Positions 36,661 through 45,036 of a DNA stretch of 64,000 bases are shown here, piece by piece; within the stretch, counting starts at the first letter, position 1, and every line of letters starts with the position of its first letter. The notes under the pieces are model-generated. The model was not told where the DNA came from and ran no database searches. It worked only from the letters and a program-made list of their open reading frames with translations. This DNA comes from Chloroflexota bacterium (lineage in GTDB: Bacteria > Chloroflexota > UBA11872): NCBI GenBank assembly GCA_022821905.1, contig JAJECS010000027.1, positions 186,001 through 250,000 on the forward strand, in the 5' to 3' direction. Position numbers and translations under genes: made by a program.

Positions 36661-38024
36661 CCCGAATCGCTTGACCTCACGGTGGGCCGCGGAATGATTG
36701 CCGGCGCCAGGCTGGCCTCCAGCACGTCGTCCACGGCATTGCGCCCGATGGCGTCCTTGGTCACCAACAGCGCCTCGCGGAATACCTCGAGGGTGATGCC
36801 GAGGTCGCGGTCGTCGTGCGCCGAGCTGTGGCGCGGATGCGTGTTGAACAGGACGCCCCGCTTGGCGGCTTCCTGCGCCACCAGCGCATTCAGCCTTTTG
36901 GACTCGTCGGCATCGAACGGATCGGTGAAGGTGATGCCCGGCGTCGCCGGCATTCCGGAAATCTTGACCGGCAGGTCCACCTCGTCCAGCACCTCCTGCA
37001 TGCCCGACTGCAAGCGCTCGCCGAAGTCCGCCAGTTGCCCCGGGACGTCGCGCCGTTCGATTTCGGTCAGCGTGGTAATCGCCGCCGTGATGCCCACCAG
37101 GTCGCTCCAGTAGGTGCTGCTGACGAACATGTCCGCCGCCGGCTCCATGACCCACCGCTTGCCGACCACCGCGCCCATGGCGTAGCCGTTCGAGATGGCC
37201 TTGGCGAAGCACGCCAGGTCCGGGACCACGCCCACGAAGTCCTGGATCCCGTTGGCGCCGTAGCGGAAGTTGGTGGTGACCTCGTCGAAGATCAGCACCA
37301 CGTTCTCGCGGGTGGCCAGCTCGCGCACGCCTTCCAGATAGCCCTCGGGCGGGCGAATGGCGAGCAGGATCGGTTCCATCATGATGCAGGCCACCTGGCC
37401 GCGATGCTGCTCCAGCAGCCGCTCCAGGGGCTCGAGTTCGCCCCAGGGGAACGGAATGGCGGTGCCTTCAAGCGCCTTGGGCACCCCGGTGGGTCGGATG
37501 TTCGGCAGGGCGAACGGATCGAACGCGCCCTCTTTCAGGTGGCCGGCGGCCAGATACCAGTCGTGCCAGCCGTGGTAGCCGCTGAACAGCACCACGTCCC
37601 GGCCGGTGGCGCCGCGGGCAATGCGCACGGCGATGGCGCAGGACTCGCCGCCGCCCTTGGAAAAGCGGGCCATGTCCGCGCACGGGATGCGGTCGATGAG
37701 CAGCTCGGCCAGCTCGATCTCGCGCTCGCTGTTGAGCGAATAGGTCGCGCCCTTGCCGATCTGCTCGATCACGGCGTCGTCCACGACGTCGTCGGCGTAT
37801 CCGAGGATGGCGGAGGTCACCGACATGCCGTAGTCGACATATTCCACGCCCTGGTCGTCCCAGATGTGCGAGCCCTTGCCGCGCTCGGCGTACACCGGGG
37901 CAAAGCCGTTGGAGAAGGCGTAGGGCCGGCGGCTGATGAGCTGCGAGCCGCCCGGAATGATGCGATTGGCGCGCTCCCAGAGCGCGTAGGAGCTGGCCAC
38001 GTCGTGTGTGCGGGGATCTTTCAC
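36657..38024 (-). CDS. Class III (glutamate-1-semialdehyde-type) PLP aminotransferase
   Basis: 455 aa from GTG 38022-38024 with GGCGG upstream. SSYALWERANRIIPGGSQL at the start, FSGYHGWHDWY, LIFDEVTTNFRYG with the cofactor Asp, and CFAKAISNGYAMGAVVG with the Schiff-base Lys. Resembles glutamate-1-semialdehyde 2,1-aminomutase-like proteins often found outside haem clusters, so a secondary-metabolite or sugar aminotransferase is also possible. It heads the aminotransferase-GNAT trio operon. Confidence 0.87.
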   Translation of the reverse strand: MKDPRTHDVASSYALWERANRIIPGGSQLISRRPYAFSNGFAPVYAERGKGSHIWDDQGVEYVDYGMSVTSAILGYADDVVDDAVIEQIGKGATYSLNSEREIELAELLIDRIPCADMARFSKGGGESCAIAVRIARGATGRDVVLFSGYHGWHDWYLAAGHLKEGAFDPFALPNIRPTGVPKALEGTAIPFPWGELEPLERLLEQHRGQVACIMMEPILLAIRPPEGYLEGVRELATRENVVLIFDEVTTNFRYGANGIQDFVGVVPDLACFAKAISNGYAMGAVVGKRWVMEPAADMFVSSTYWSDLVGITAAITTLTEIERRDVPGQLADFGERLQSGMQEVLDEVDLPVKISGMPATPGITFTDPFDADESKRLNALVAQEAAKRGVLFNTHPRHSSAHDDRDLGITLEVFREALLVTKDAIGRNAVDDVLEASLAPAIIPRPTVRSSDSG

Positions 38025-38107
38025 GTCATGCCGCCTTTGCCGATGGGTACGGGGATAGGGTTGCCGTTGCCGGGAGCGCCAGTTCAAGGTAGCGCCGGCG
38101 CTGCCGG

Positions 38108-38692
38108 ATGCCAATAGGGGCCATTGCTAGACTCGCCCGCTTGCTCTCCCGCTATGGCCCGGTGATCCGCCGAGTTCTTGAAATACCGGACCCGGGTCTG
38201 CGCGAACCGTGCGCGCCGGTTGCCGAGATCACGCCCGAACTCACGCGCCTGGCCGGCGACATGTTCGAGACCATGCACGCAAATGCGGGCATTGGACTGG
38301 CGGCGCCGCAGGTCGGGGTGCACGCGCGCCTGTTCGTGCTGGAGCTGCCGCCGGACGACGACGACCCGCTGTCCGGAAGCCGGTTCGTGTTGATCAATCC
38401 CGAGGTCGAGTTGGCCGGCGCGCGCAAGGACATGGTCGAGGGCTGTCTCTCACTGCCTGGATTCCGCGCGATGGTGACTCGCGCCGAGGGCGTGACGGTG
38501 GCCTTCACGCAGCTCGACGGCGCGCGAGTCTCCCTGGATGCGCGCGGGCTTTTCGCCCAGGCGGTGCAGCACGAGGTCGATCACCTCAACGGCGTGCTTT
38601 TCATCGACCATCTCAAGTCGCTGCTGGACCTGGAGAAGATCCCGCCCGAAATGCTGGACTGGACCGACGAGGCGGAAGCCGAGGCGGCGTAG
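38108..38692 (+). CDS. def: Peptide deformylase
   Basis: 194 aa. The three family motifs are present: GIGLAAPQVG (61-70), EGCLSLP with metal ligand Cys113, and QHEVDHLNG with His155, Glu156 and His159. Removes the formyl group from nascent proteins. ATG 38108 gives an 18-residue leader; GTG at 38162 (VIRRVLEIPDPGLR) matches the usual family start and may be the real one. Confidence 0.93.
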   Translation: MPIGAIARLARLLSRYGPVIRRVLEIPDPGLREPCAPVAEITPELTRLAGDMFETMHANAGIGLAAPQVGVHARLFVLELPPDDDDPLSGSRFVLINPEVELAGARKDMVEGCLSLPGFRAMVTRAEGVTVAFTQLDGARVSLDARGLFAQAVQHEVDHLNGVLFIDHLKSLLDLEKIPPEMLDWTDEAEAEAA

Positions 38693-38886
38693 GTGCCCGA
38701 ACCGGGCGACGCTGACCGCGGGATCCGTGCGGCCCCGCGGCATGGCAGCACCCTCGAAAGGTGTTGCACTTCGTTTGTGACCCTGGGGAATCCACGCTCC
38801 GCTTACCCAGGCATCGGGCGCGTCAATCGGCCGCGCGGTAGCCTCGGCACGGCACGTCAGGCGATTACACCGCACGGAGGGTTCCC

Positions 38887-39201
38887 ATGGAGCGGGTCTG
38901 CTTCACCTTTCAGATCAAGCCCGGCACCGAGGACGAGTACAAGCGCCGTCACGACGAAATCTGGCCGGAGTTGGTGGAGGCCATCCGCGAGTCGGGCTTC
39001 ACCAACTACTCGCTATTCCGGCGCGGGCTGCAGGTCATCGCCTACGCCGAGTGCGAGCCCGACGTCGCCACCGCCTTCGGCAAGATCGGGTCCTACGACG
39101 TCAACACCCGCTGGAGCGCGTGGTTCGAGGACGTCATCGAGGTGTTGACCGACGAGGACGGCCAGATGTTCTTCGCGCCCGAGGTCTGGCACCTGGACTG
39201 A
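38887..39201 (+). CDS. rhaM: L-rhamnose mutarotase family protein
   Basis: 104 aa, standard length for this dimeric ferredoxin-like fold. FTFQIKPGTEDEYKRRHDEIWP with the conserved His, FTNYSLFRRG, and MFFAPEVWHLD at the C-terminus match RhaM. Interconverts anomers of L-rhamnose or related sugars. GGAGG lies 7 nt before the ATG. No rhamnose isomerase or kinase is adjacent. Confidence 0.9.
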   Translation: MERVCFTFQIKPGTEDEYKRRHDEIWPELVEAIRESGFTNYSLFRRGLQVIAYAECEPDVATAFGKIGSYDVNTRWSAWFEDVIEVLTDEDGQMFFAPEVWHLD

Positions 39202-39589
39202 CGGGCGCTCGCGGTCCGTGCACCAAGCTCCATCCGGTGGCCCCGGCTGCGCGCAGCCTGGGATGTTCAGTCCCGGCCGGTCCCACGCTGCACGCAGCGT
39301 GGGCCACCGAGCCGCTCACCCTGTCACTCCGAGCCGCCCCGCTCTGTCATTCCGAGCCGCAGGCGAGGAATCTCGATTCCCGACCCTGGCCGCGAGGTTG
39401 AGGATCGAGACTCCTCACGTTCGTTCGGAGTGACGTGTCAGGGCGCTCGAACGACGTGTCAAGGGCCGGCAACGGGGCCAGCGTTAGGTCTGACAACTCG
39501 CACGGCCGGCGCACGACGTTCGCATCCTTGGCCGCCGCCGAGCCGGACGGCTAAGGTGGGCGATCGGCGACCCATCCAGGCGGCCCCAA
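39202..39589. repeat. 388-bp gene-free stretch holding several dispersed repeats
   Basis: No gene. Contains an imperfect CCGGCTGCGCGCAGCCTGG palindrome (39243-39261), the CCCACGCTGC/GCAGCGTGGG palindrome (39282-39303, identical to 414-435), and an inverted-repeat element 39346-39434 whose ends GTCATTCCGA and TCGGAGTGAC match the MITE-like element at 34711. Nothing is recognised from 39435 to 39589 except space for the sulfatase promoter. Confidence 0.7.
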
Positions 39590-41209
39590 TTGGCTAACAC
39601 CTCCCAACCAAACTTCCTTTTCATCACCACCGACCAGCAGCGGTGGGACGCGCTGGGCATTCACAACCCGCGCATCCGCACGCCGGCGATGGACAGTCTT
39701 GCGCGCGACGGCATGCGCTTCGACCGCGCCTATCCCACCAACGCCATCTGCGCCCCCGCGCGCGCCAGCATGATCACCGGCCGCAGCCAGCGCGGGCATC
39801 ACGTCTTCAACAACGTGAACCTCAGCGAAGCCATTCCCGTCGTCGGCGACTCGCTGCGCCAGGCCGGCTACGCCACGGCGCTGGTCGGCAAGCCGCACTT
39901 CAAGAGCGGCGAATACGAGGACGTGCTGCCGGACCATCCGCCGCCCGGCGCGCCGGTCGATCCCGACGACGGACTCTGGTACGGGCCGTATTTCGGGTTC
40001 GACTACGTCGAGATCCTCGGCGCGCACACCTATCCCAAAGGCCACTGGCGCGTTTGGCTGGAGCGGCACCACCCCGAGGGCCTGGAGCTGTGGAAGCCGG
40101 TGAACGCGCTGGAGACGCGCACCGGCGCCTTTCATAGCTGGAAGAACGCCGTTCCCGCCGAGTGGCACTACACCCACCGCACCGCCGACCGCACCGTCGA
40201 CTGGCTGAACGACCATGGCTGCGAGCGGCCCTTCTTCCTCTGGATGTCGTTCTACGACCCGCACCAGCCGTTCACCCCGCCGCGTCCCTACTGCGACATG
40301 TACGACCCGGCGGACATGCCCCCGGCCGTTCCGCGCGAGGACGTGAGCAACAAGCCGCCGCAGTATCAGTACGCCCGCGACGGCCTGCCTTACCAGGGCT
40401 ACGACACCACCAGCGGCTGGGACGGCGACCATCACGGCGAGATCGTGGCCCACTACTACGGCATGACCACCTTCATCGACGACGGCATCGCCCGCGTGCT
40501 GGCCGAGCTCGAGCGGCTGGGCCTGGCCGAGAACACCCATGTGATCTTCAGCTCCGACCACGGCGAGGGCCTCAACGACCACGGCATCGCCGCCAAGCCG
40601 ATGATGTCCTACGAGTGCGTCAACCGGGTTCCGTTGCTATGGCGGCACCCCGCATCGGTCGAGGCCGGCCGTGTGCACGCCGGCGTGATGACGCAGCTCG
40701 ATCTCGTCCCGACCTGGCTCGACCTCGCGGGCGCGGATCCGCTGGTCGGCCAGGAGGGCCGCTCCTTCGCCCCGCTGCTGCGCGGCGAAACGGAAACGCA
40801 TCGCGACGCGGTCATCGTCGAGCGCATCGCCATCTTCGGCAGCGGAATACCGGAGCTTGTGGGGTCCGGCAAGGCGCACCCGGCGCCCATCACGCAGCGG
40901 GTCAAGATGCTCGTCACCGAGGACTGGAAGCTGCTGCACTACGGCACCACCGAGTACGGCGAGCTCTACAACGTCAACGACGACCCGGAGGACCTGAACA
41001 ACCTCTGGGACGACCCGGCGCACGCCGCTGTGCGAGCGCGGCTGGTCGAGCGCCTCTTGATCGAACTGATCAATGAGGAAGGCGGCGATCCACACCTGGT
41101 GACGGACAGTCAACCGATCGCCGGCAGCCTGCGCGACGCGCGCCTCATGGAGCCGCAGCCGGAAGTCAAGGCCGACCTTTCGGAGCGTCTGCGCGACCTA
41201 TTGGCATAG
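39590..41209 (+). CDS. Type I sulfatase (formylglycine-dependent)
   Basis: 539 aa; the only plausible start is TTG 39590. PNFLFITTDQQRWDALG gives the metal Asp/Gln pair, and CAPARASMITG (Cys54-x-Pro-x-Arg58) is the CxPxR site whose Cys is converted to formylglycine. HVIFSSDHGEGLNDHG is the second metal site, and the C-terminal GELYNVNDDPEDLNNL is the usual family tail. No signal peptide is obvious, so it may be cytoplasmic. Hydrolyses sulfate esters of sugars or aromatics. No sulfatase-maturing enzyme is in the window. Confidence 0.93.
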   Translation: MANTSQPNFLFITTDQQRWDALGIHNPRIRTPAMDSLARDGMRFDRAYPTNAICAPARASMITGRSQRGHHVFNNVNLSEAIPVVGDSLRQAGYATALVGKPHFKSGEYEDVLPDHPPPGAPVDPDDGLWYGPYFGFDYVEILGAHTYPKGHWRVWLERHHPEGLELWKPVNALETRTGAFHSWKNAVPAEWHYTHRTADRTVDWLNDHGCERPFFLWMSFYDPHQPFTPPRPYCDMYDPADMPPAVPREDVSNKPPQYQYARDGLPYQGYDTTSGWDGDHHGEIVAHYYGMTTFIDDGIARVLAELERLGLAENTHVIFSSDHGEGLNDHGIAAKPMMSYECVNRVPLLWRHPASVEAGRVHAGVMTQLDLVPTWLDLAGADPLVGQEGRSFAPLLRGETETHRDAVIVERIAIFGSGIPELVGSGKAHPAPITQRVKMLVTEDWKLLHYGTTEYGELYNVNDDPEDLNNLWDDPAHAAVRARLVERLLIELINEEGGDPHLVTDSQPIAGSLRDARLMEPQPEVKADLSERLRDLLA

Positions 41210-41230
41210 GCGCGGACCGGCGGGCGGCGC

Positions 41231-42301
41231 CTAGTCGGCTTGCGCGCCTCCGCGCAGCGGCGCGGACACGGCGTGCAGATGCCGCAGCGGCTCGACCAGT
41301 CCACGGAGCGGTCCGGTGACCGCGTAGTCGACCGCTCGCTCCGCGCAGAAGGCCTCGACGATCGGCTGCGCCGCGCTCAGCCGGTTGCGCGCCATCGCCG
41401 GGAACAGGTGATGCTCGATCTGATAGTTCAAGCCGCCGTACAGAAAGTCGGTCACGGGATGCGACGTCACGTTGCGCGCCGTGAGCACCTGCTCCCGCAG
41501 ATAGTCCATGCGGTTGGACTCGTCGATCATCGGCATGCCCTTGTGATTGGGGGCGAAGACCAGCGTGTTGTAGAGCCCGAATGTCATTTGGTGGATGAAG
41601 AGGAACGCCAGGCCCAGTCCCCAATGGCCGATCTGAATCAACAACGCCACGTAGAGCAGCGCGTGCAGCGCCAACGCCAACCCTTCTGCCGTTCGACGCG
41701 GGGACCTGCCGCTCAGCACCTGCGCCACGGCTTGCGCCCGCATCCCAAACGCCTGAAACGAGCCCAGGAAGAGATAGAGAATGGCCTGGTAGGCAATGAT
41801 CGGATAGAACCTGCGTTTGCGGTCCTTGATGCTCGCTGACTCGAAGACCAGCATCGGATAGTCCAGGTCCGGATCCTGCTCGCTGTGATTCGGCGTGGCG
41901 TGGTGCTGGTTGTGCTTGGCCGTCCACCACGAGTAGCTCACGCCAATGAGCAGGTTGCCGATGATGAGCCCAACCGAGGAGACCAGGCGCGAACGGTGGG
42001 TGATCTGCCGATGGGCCAGGTCATGGCCGAGGAACCCCACGTGCGTGAACACAAACCCGAGAAAGACCGACGCAACGAGGACGACGGCTGGGTGGTCGAA
42101 CGCAATCACGACGGCGATGTTGATCGCGTAGAGCACGGCCGTGCTCGCGAATTTCAAGGCGAAATAGCGCGGCTGCGGCTCAAATAGCCCCGCGTCCCTG
42201 ACTCGGCGTTTGAGCTCCGCGTAGTCGGGCGACGGCGGGAGTATCGATCGCGTGCGCCCCGAGGACGTCGCGCCTATCGGGGCGGACGCGTCAGGCGCCA
42301 C
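41231..42301 (-). CDS. Membrane fatty acid desaturase (acyl-lipid, front-end-like)
   Basis: 356 aa, GTG start. Three His boxes: GHDLAH (92-97), HNQHH (130-134) and QIEHH (294-298); the Gln in the third box is the mark of front-end (delta-5/6-type) acyl-lipid desaturases. Four membrane helices in two pairs. Inserts a double bond in acyl chains using O2, in line with an aerobic host. No cytochrome b5 domain. Divergent from an MFS gene; 21 nt after the convergent sulfatase gene. Confidence 0.9.
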   Translation of the reverse strand: MAPDASAPIGATSSGRTRSILPPSPDYAELKRRVRDAGLFEPQPRYFALKFASTAVLYAINIAVVIAFDHPAVVLVASVFLGFVFTHVGFLGHDLAHRQITHRSRLVSSVGLIIGNLLIGVSYSWWTAKHNQHHATPNHSEQDPDLDYPMLVFESASIKDRKRRFYPIIAYQAILYLFLGSFQAFGMRAQAVAQVLSGRSPRRTAEGLALALHALLYVALLIQIGHWGLGLAFLFIHQMTFGLYNTLVFAPNHKGMPMIDESNRMDYLREQVLTARNVTSHPVTDFLYGGLNYQIEHHLFPAMARNRLSAAQPIVEAFCAERAVDYAVTGPLRGLVEPLRHLHAVSAPLRGGAQAD

Positions 42302-42636
42302 GCGTTGTCGCGAATCCTGGGTGCAGCCGCTGACAACGCAAACGCCGTCCGATTCTCACCATATGGGGGGATGCTGTCCGTCGTGCCGGGGCAGAGCCCC
42401 AAGATTCGCCCTTTGTACTACACATCGGCACGGTTGCCTTGGCGCGTGACCATCGGCCGGGCGTCGCGATTTGCCCCGGTGGCGCCGGAAGGGCAGGTTT
42501 GAAACCTGCCCCTACCAAACTCCAGGGGCCACGAACGTAGGGGAGGGTTTCAAACCCGCCCAGGTCCAACCCATGTGCCTCCGAGGCGTAGCATGGTCTA
42601 GCCGCACCCCCGACCGGCCCTCGCAACCGCGCGCTC
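42302..42636. repeat. 335-bp gene-free stretch with two palindromes
   Basis: Divergent space between desaturase and MFS genes. Contains GGGCAGGTTT-G-AAACCTGCCC (42491-42511) and the looser GGGAGGGTTT...AAACCCGCCC (42541-42561), 50 bases apart and both of the family at 8770. Short ORFs in this stretch show no protein-like pattern. Confidence 0.65.
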
Positions 42637-43827
42637 ATGGCACGTCCTCGCGCCGACTTCGTCACGATCTTCGCCGTCCTGGCGGTGACGGCCGTCGTGG
42701 CCACCGCTCCGGGGCCGCTGCTCGTCGTGATCCGCCAAGAGTTCGGGCTCACGTTTGCGGAGTTGGGGTTGATCTTCTCCGCCCAAGCGCTGGCGGGCAT
42801 GCTCACCAACATTCCGGCCGGAATGGCCGCCGATCGCCTGCCGGCGCGCGTGCCCATTGCCTCCGGCGCTCTTGTGCTCGGCGCCGGCACGCTGCTCATG
42901 GCGGTGGCGCCCGGCTTCCCGGTTCTTCTGGCGGGCATGCTGATTGGCACGGTGGGCGCCACGTTCATGATCGCCAGCAGCCTCGCCTACACCGTGGCGC
43001 AGGCGGGCGCCGAGCAGCGCGGCCGCGTCACCTCGCGCGTGATGTCCGGCGTCCAGGTTGGCGCGTTCATCGGACCGGCGCTGGCCGGCGTCATAGCCGG
43101 CGTCCTCGGGTGGCGCGCGGCGTTGGTCGCGCCGGCCATGCTTAGCCTCGGCGCGGCCGCTGCCGTGCTGCCGCTGATTCGCGCCGAGGCGCCGCCACAA
43201 CCGCGGCGCCAGGCCCGCGCATTTGGTCTCAGCGAGATGCGCCTGCCGCGCGCCGTCTGGCCCATCATCGCGCTGGCCATGCTGCTCACGGGTCCGGTCA
43301 TTGGGCAGAGCCGCGTGGTCCTGCCGCTCTACGCCGGCGAGGGGCTTGCCTTCGAGCCGGCCGTCGTGGGTGCGGCCATCTCGGCCATGAGCGCCGCCCG
43401 CGCCGTCCTCACGTTCCTCAGCGGAAGCCTGATGGACCGCGCCGGTCGCGGCGTCGCCTTCTACGCGATGGTGCTCGGAGCGCTGGGCGCGGGGTTGTTG
43501 TTCACACTGCCCGTCGGACTGGTGGCGTTCATCCTGGCGGGCATGCTGACCTCGGTCACCGGACTGGGGGCCGTGTTGCCGTCGGTGCTCATCGGCGACC
43601 GAATCCCAAGGGCCTATGTGGGCCGATCGCTCGGCGTGCTGCTGACGGCGGGCGCCGTCGTCCAACTCGGCGTGGCGCCGGCGGTGGGCTTCCTGCTCGA
43701 CGTTCACGGCTACGCGGTCGTGGGACTCGTCATGGCCGTCCTGATCGGCCTGGCGGGAATCATCGGCTGGCGGGTCGTGGGCGACCTGCCGTGGAAGCGG
43801 CGGGCGCCCAGCGATTCGCTCGCGTAA
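42637..43827 (+). CDS. MFS transporter
   Basis: 396 aa, 12 membrane helices. GMAADRLPARVPIASGALVL after helix 2 is the A-motif-like loop, and GSLMDRAGRGVAFYAMVLG is its second-half copy. Likely an efflux or uptake carrier of the YcaD/CynX-like type; substrate unknown. Ends 15 nt before the antitoxin-like gene. Confidence 0.87.
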   Translation: MARPRADFVTIFAVLAVTAVVATAPGPLLVVIRQEFGLTFAELGLIFSAQALAGMLTNIPAGMAADRLPARVPIASGALVLGAGTLLMAVAPGFPVLLAGMLIGTVGATFMIASSLAYTVAQAGAEQRGRVTSRVMSGVQVGAFIGPALAGVIAGVLGWRAALVAPAMLSLGAAAAVLPLIRAEAPPQPRRQARAFGLSEMRLPRAVWPIIALAMLLTGPVIGQSRVVLPLYAGEGLAFEPAVVGAAISAMSAARAVLTFLSGSLMDRAGRGVAFYAMVLGALGAGLLFTLPVGLVAFILAGMLTSVTGLGAVLPSVLIGDRIPRAYVGRSLGVLLTAGAVVQLGVAPAVGFLLDVHGYAVVGLVMAVLIGLAGIIGWRVVGDLPWKRRAPSDSLA

Positions 43828-43842
43828 TGCGATGATGTGCCC

Positions 43843-44067
43843 ATGCGAATTCCCGCCACGATCGCCGATGTCCTCGCGGCTGCCCTAGCGCTGGCCGAGC
43901 GCAAAGGAGGCAGCCTTGGCAGCGCCGTGTCCGAGTTGGCGCGACGCGGGTTCAGACGTGCGTCCAGCGTTCGGATAGACCGGGACCCGACAGTGTTCGC
44001 CGTTTCGGTCGATTCCCAACCCATCACCAGCGACGACGTCTACCGATCACTGGATGAGTGGCCGTAG
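43843..44067 (+). CDS. VapB-type antitoxin-like small protein, no toxin beside it
   Basis: 74 aa from ATG 43843. A helical first half (ADVLAAALALAERKGGSLGSAVSELARRG) followed by VFAVSVDSQPITSDDVYRSLDE repeats the layout of VapB antitoxins, in which an N-terminal DNA-binding ribbon-helix-helix is followed by a toxin-binding tail. The first strand is short. No PIN toxin follows; the next gene is on the other strand. Probably an orphan or solitary regulator. By-eye call. Confidence 0.6.
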   Translation: MRIPATIADVLAAALALAERKGGSLGSAVSELARRGFRRASSVRIDRDPTVFAVSVDSQPITSDDVYRSLDEWP

Positions 44068-44095
44068 CCTCGCGCCCTAAGGCCGGCGTCGCCAG

Positions 44096-44548
44096 CTACC
44101 GTGCCGGCACGTCTCCGTAGGTGACGCCGCGTTCCAGCCAGAACTTGAGCAGGGTCAGCGCCTCTCCCCATCCGGCGGCGCAGCCGATGGCGGTGTCGAC
44201 GTCGTCCATCGGATAGCCGGCGTCTTGCACGCGCACCCGCGTTCCGGTCTCGAGCCGCTCAAGCTCGAATGACACGGTGGTTGGTGTCTTGCCCGGCTGC
44301 CACTGGAAGACGAACCGGCGGTTTGTCTCGACCTCCAGCACCGGACCCCCGTCTTCCGCGGTGATTCGCTCGGCGCCGAAGTTGACCCATCGCAAGCGGA
44401 TTTGGCCTCCGGGCACCGCGTCCAGCGTCGTTCCGTTGGTGAACCAGGAGTCCCATCCCTCCGCCGTGGTCAGGGTCCTAAAGACCTCTTCGATCGGAGC
44501 ATTGATATAGGTGAGGTGTTCGACGGATGGGGCGGCGACCTCACCCAT
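44096..44548 (-). CDS. SRPBCC (AHSA1/START-like) domain protein
   Basis: 150 aa from ATG 44546-44548 (GAGG 6 nt upstream). VEHLTYINAPIEEVFRTLTTAEGWDSWF opens the helix-grip fold; GGQIRLRWVNFG, FVFQWQPGKTPTTVSFEL and a long C-terminal helix GWGEALTLLKFWLERG complete it. AHSA1-type proteins bind hydrophobic ligands in a deep cavity; the ligand is unknown. Single-gene unit. Confidence 0.87.
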   Translation of the reverse strand: MGEVAAPSVEHLTYINAPIEEVFRTLTTAEGWDSWFTNGTTLDAVPGGQIRLRWVNFGAERITAEDGGPVLEVETNRRFVFQWQPGKTPTTVSFELERLETGTRVRVQDAGYPMDDVDTAIGCAAGWGEALTLLKFWLERGVTYGDVPAR

Positions 44549-44694
44549 TGGCATCCTCATCCAAGAGCGACGGGAGCAAGCGACCGCATCGGTGCTGGTG
44601 AACGCGTAGTTGATGCGCTTGCCTGATAGGGTACGCCCAAGCGCGGGTTGACGATATTCGGGGCTTTCTGCCACTAGCTGGGAGTGAGACGCAG

Positions 44695-44934
44695 ATGGAC
44701 ATATTTGCGGGCCTTTTGGAGAACATCGCAGTACTTGGCTTGACTCGCGATCAGCAGATCCTTGTCGCGTTGGCTGTCGGCCTGGCCTGGTTGTCCTTAG
44801 CCGTAGGGACGGCATGGTCCGCCGTTCTCCGTGGACATGGTTGGCTTGCTTGGTTTGTCTGCGGTCTATTTGTGGGGCCGCTTGCCCTGTGCTTCGCACT
44901 GAGCCTGCAGGACTACCGCAGGGACTGTCCGTAG
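44695..44934 (+). CDS. Small two-helix membrane protein
   Basis: 79 aa; GGGAG about 9 nt before the ATG. Two hydrophobic helices (about 24-45 and 49-70; GWLAWFVCGLFVGPLALCFAL) with a short basic tail, like the membrane pair found in many phospholipase-D-nuclease-N-like small proteins. Function not recognised. Composition fits a real membrane protein rather than a chance ORF. Confidence 0.5.
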   Translation: MDIFAGLLENIAVLGLTRDQQILVALAVGLAWLSLAVGTAWSAVLRGHGWLAWFVCGLFVGPLALCFALSLQDYRRDCP

Positions 44935-45036
44935 AGACTGCATCGGACCGCGGTAGTACGGCGTCCGGTATCGCACCCAGGCTGACATCCTCGCCAACAC
45001 ATCCGTCGTGACTGCGGTCGCTACGAATGAACCTGA

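Noticed and set aside
42491-42561. Rho-independent terminator between desaturase and MFS genes
   Set aside because: The hairpins lie between divergent genes and lack a T-run; they belong to the dispersed palindrome family.
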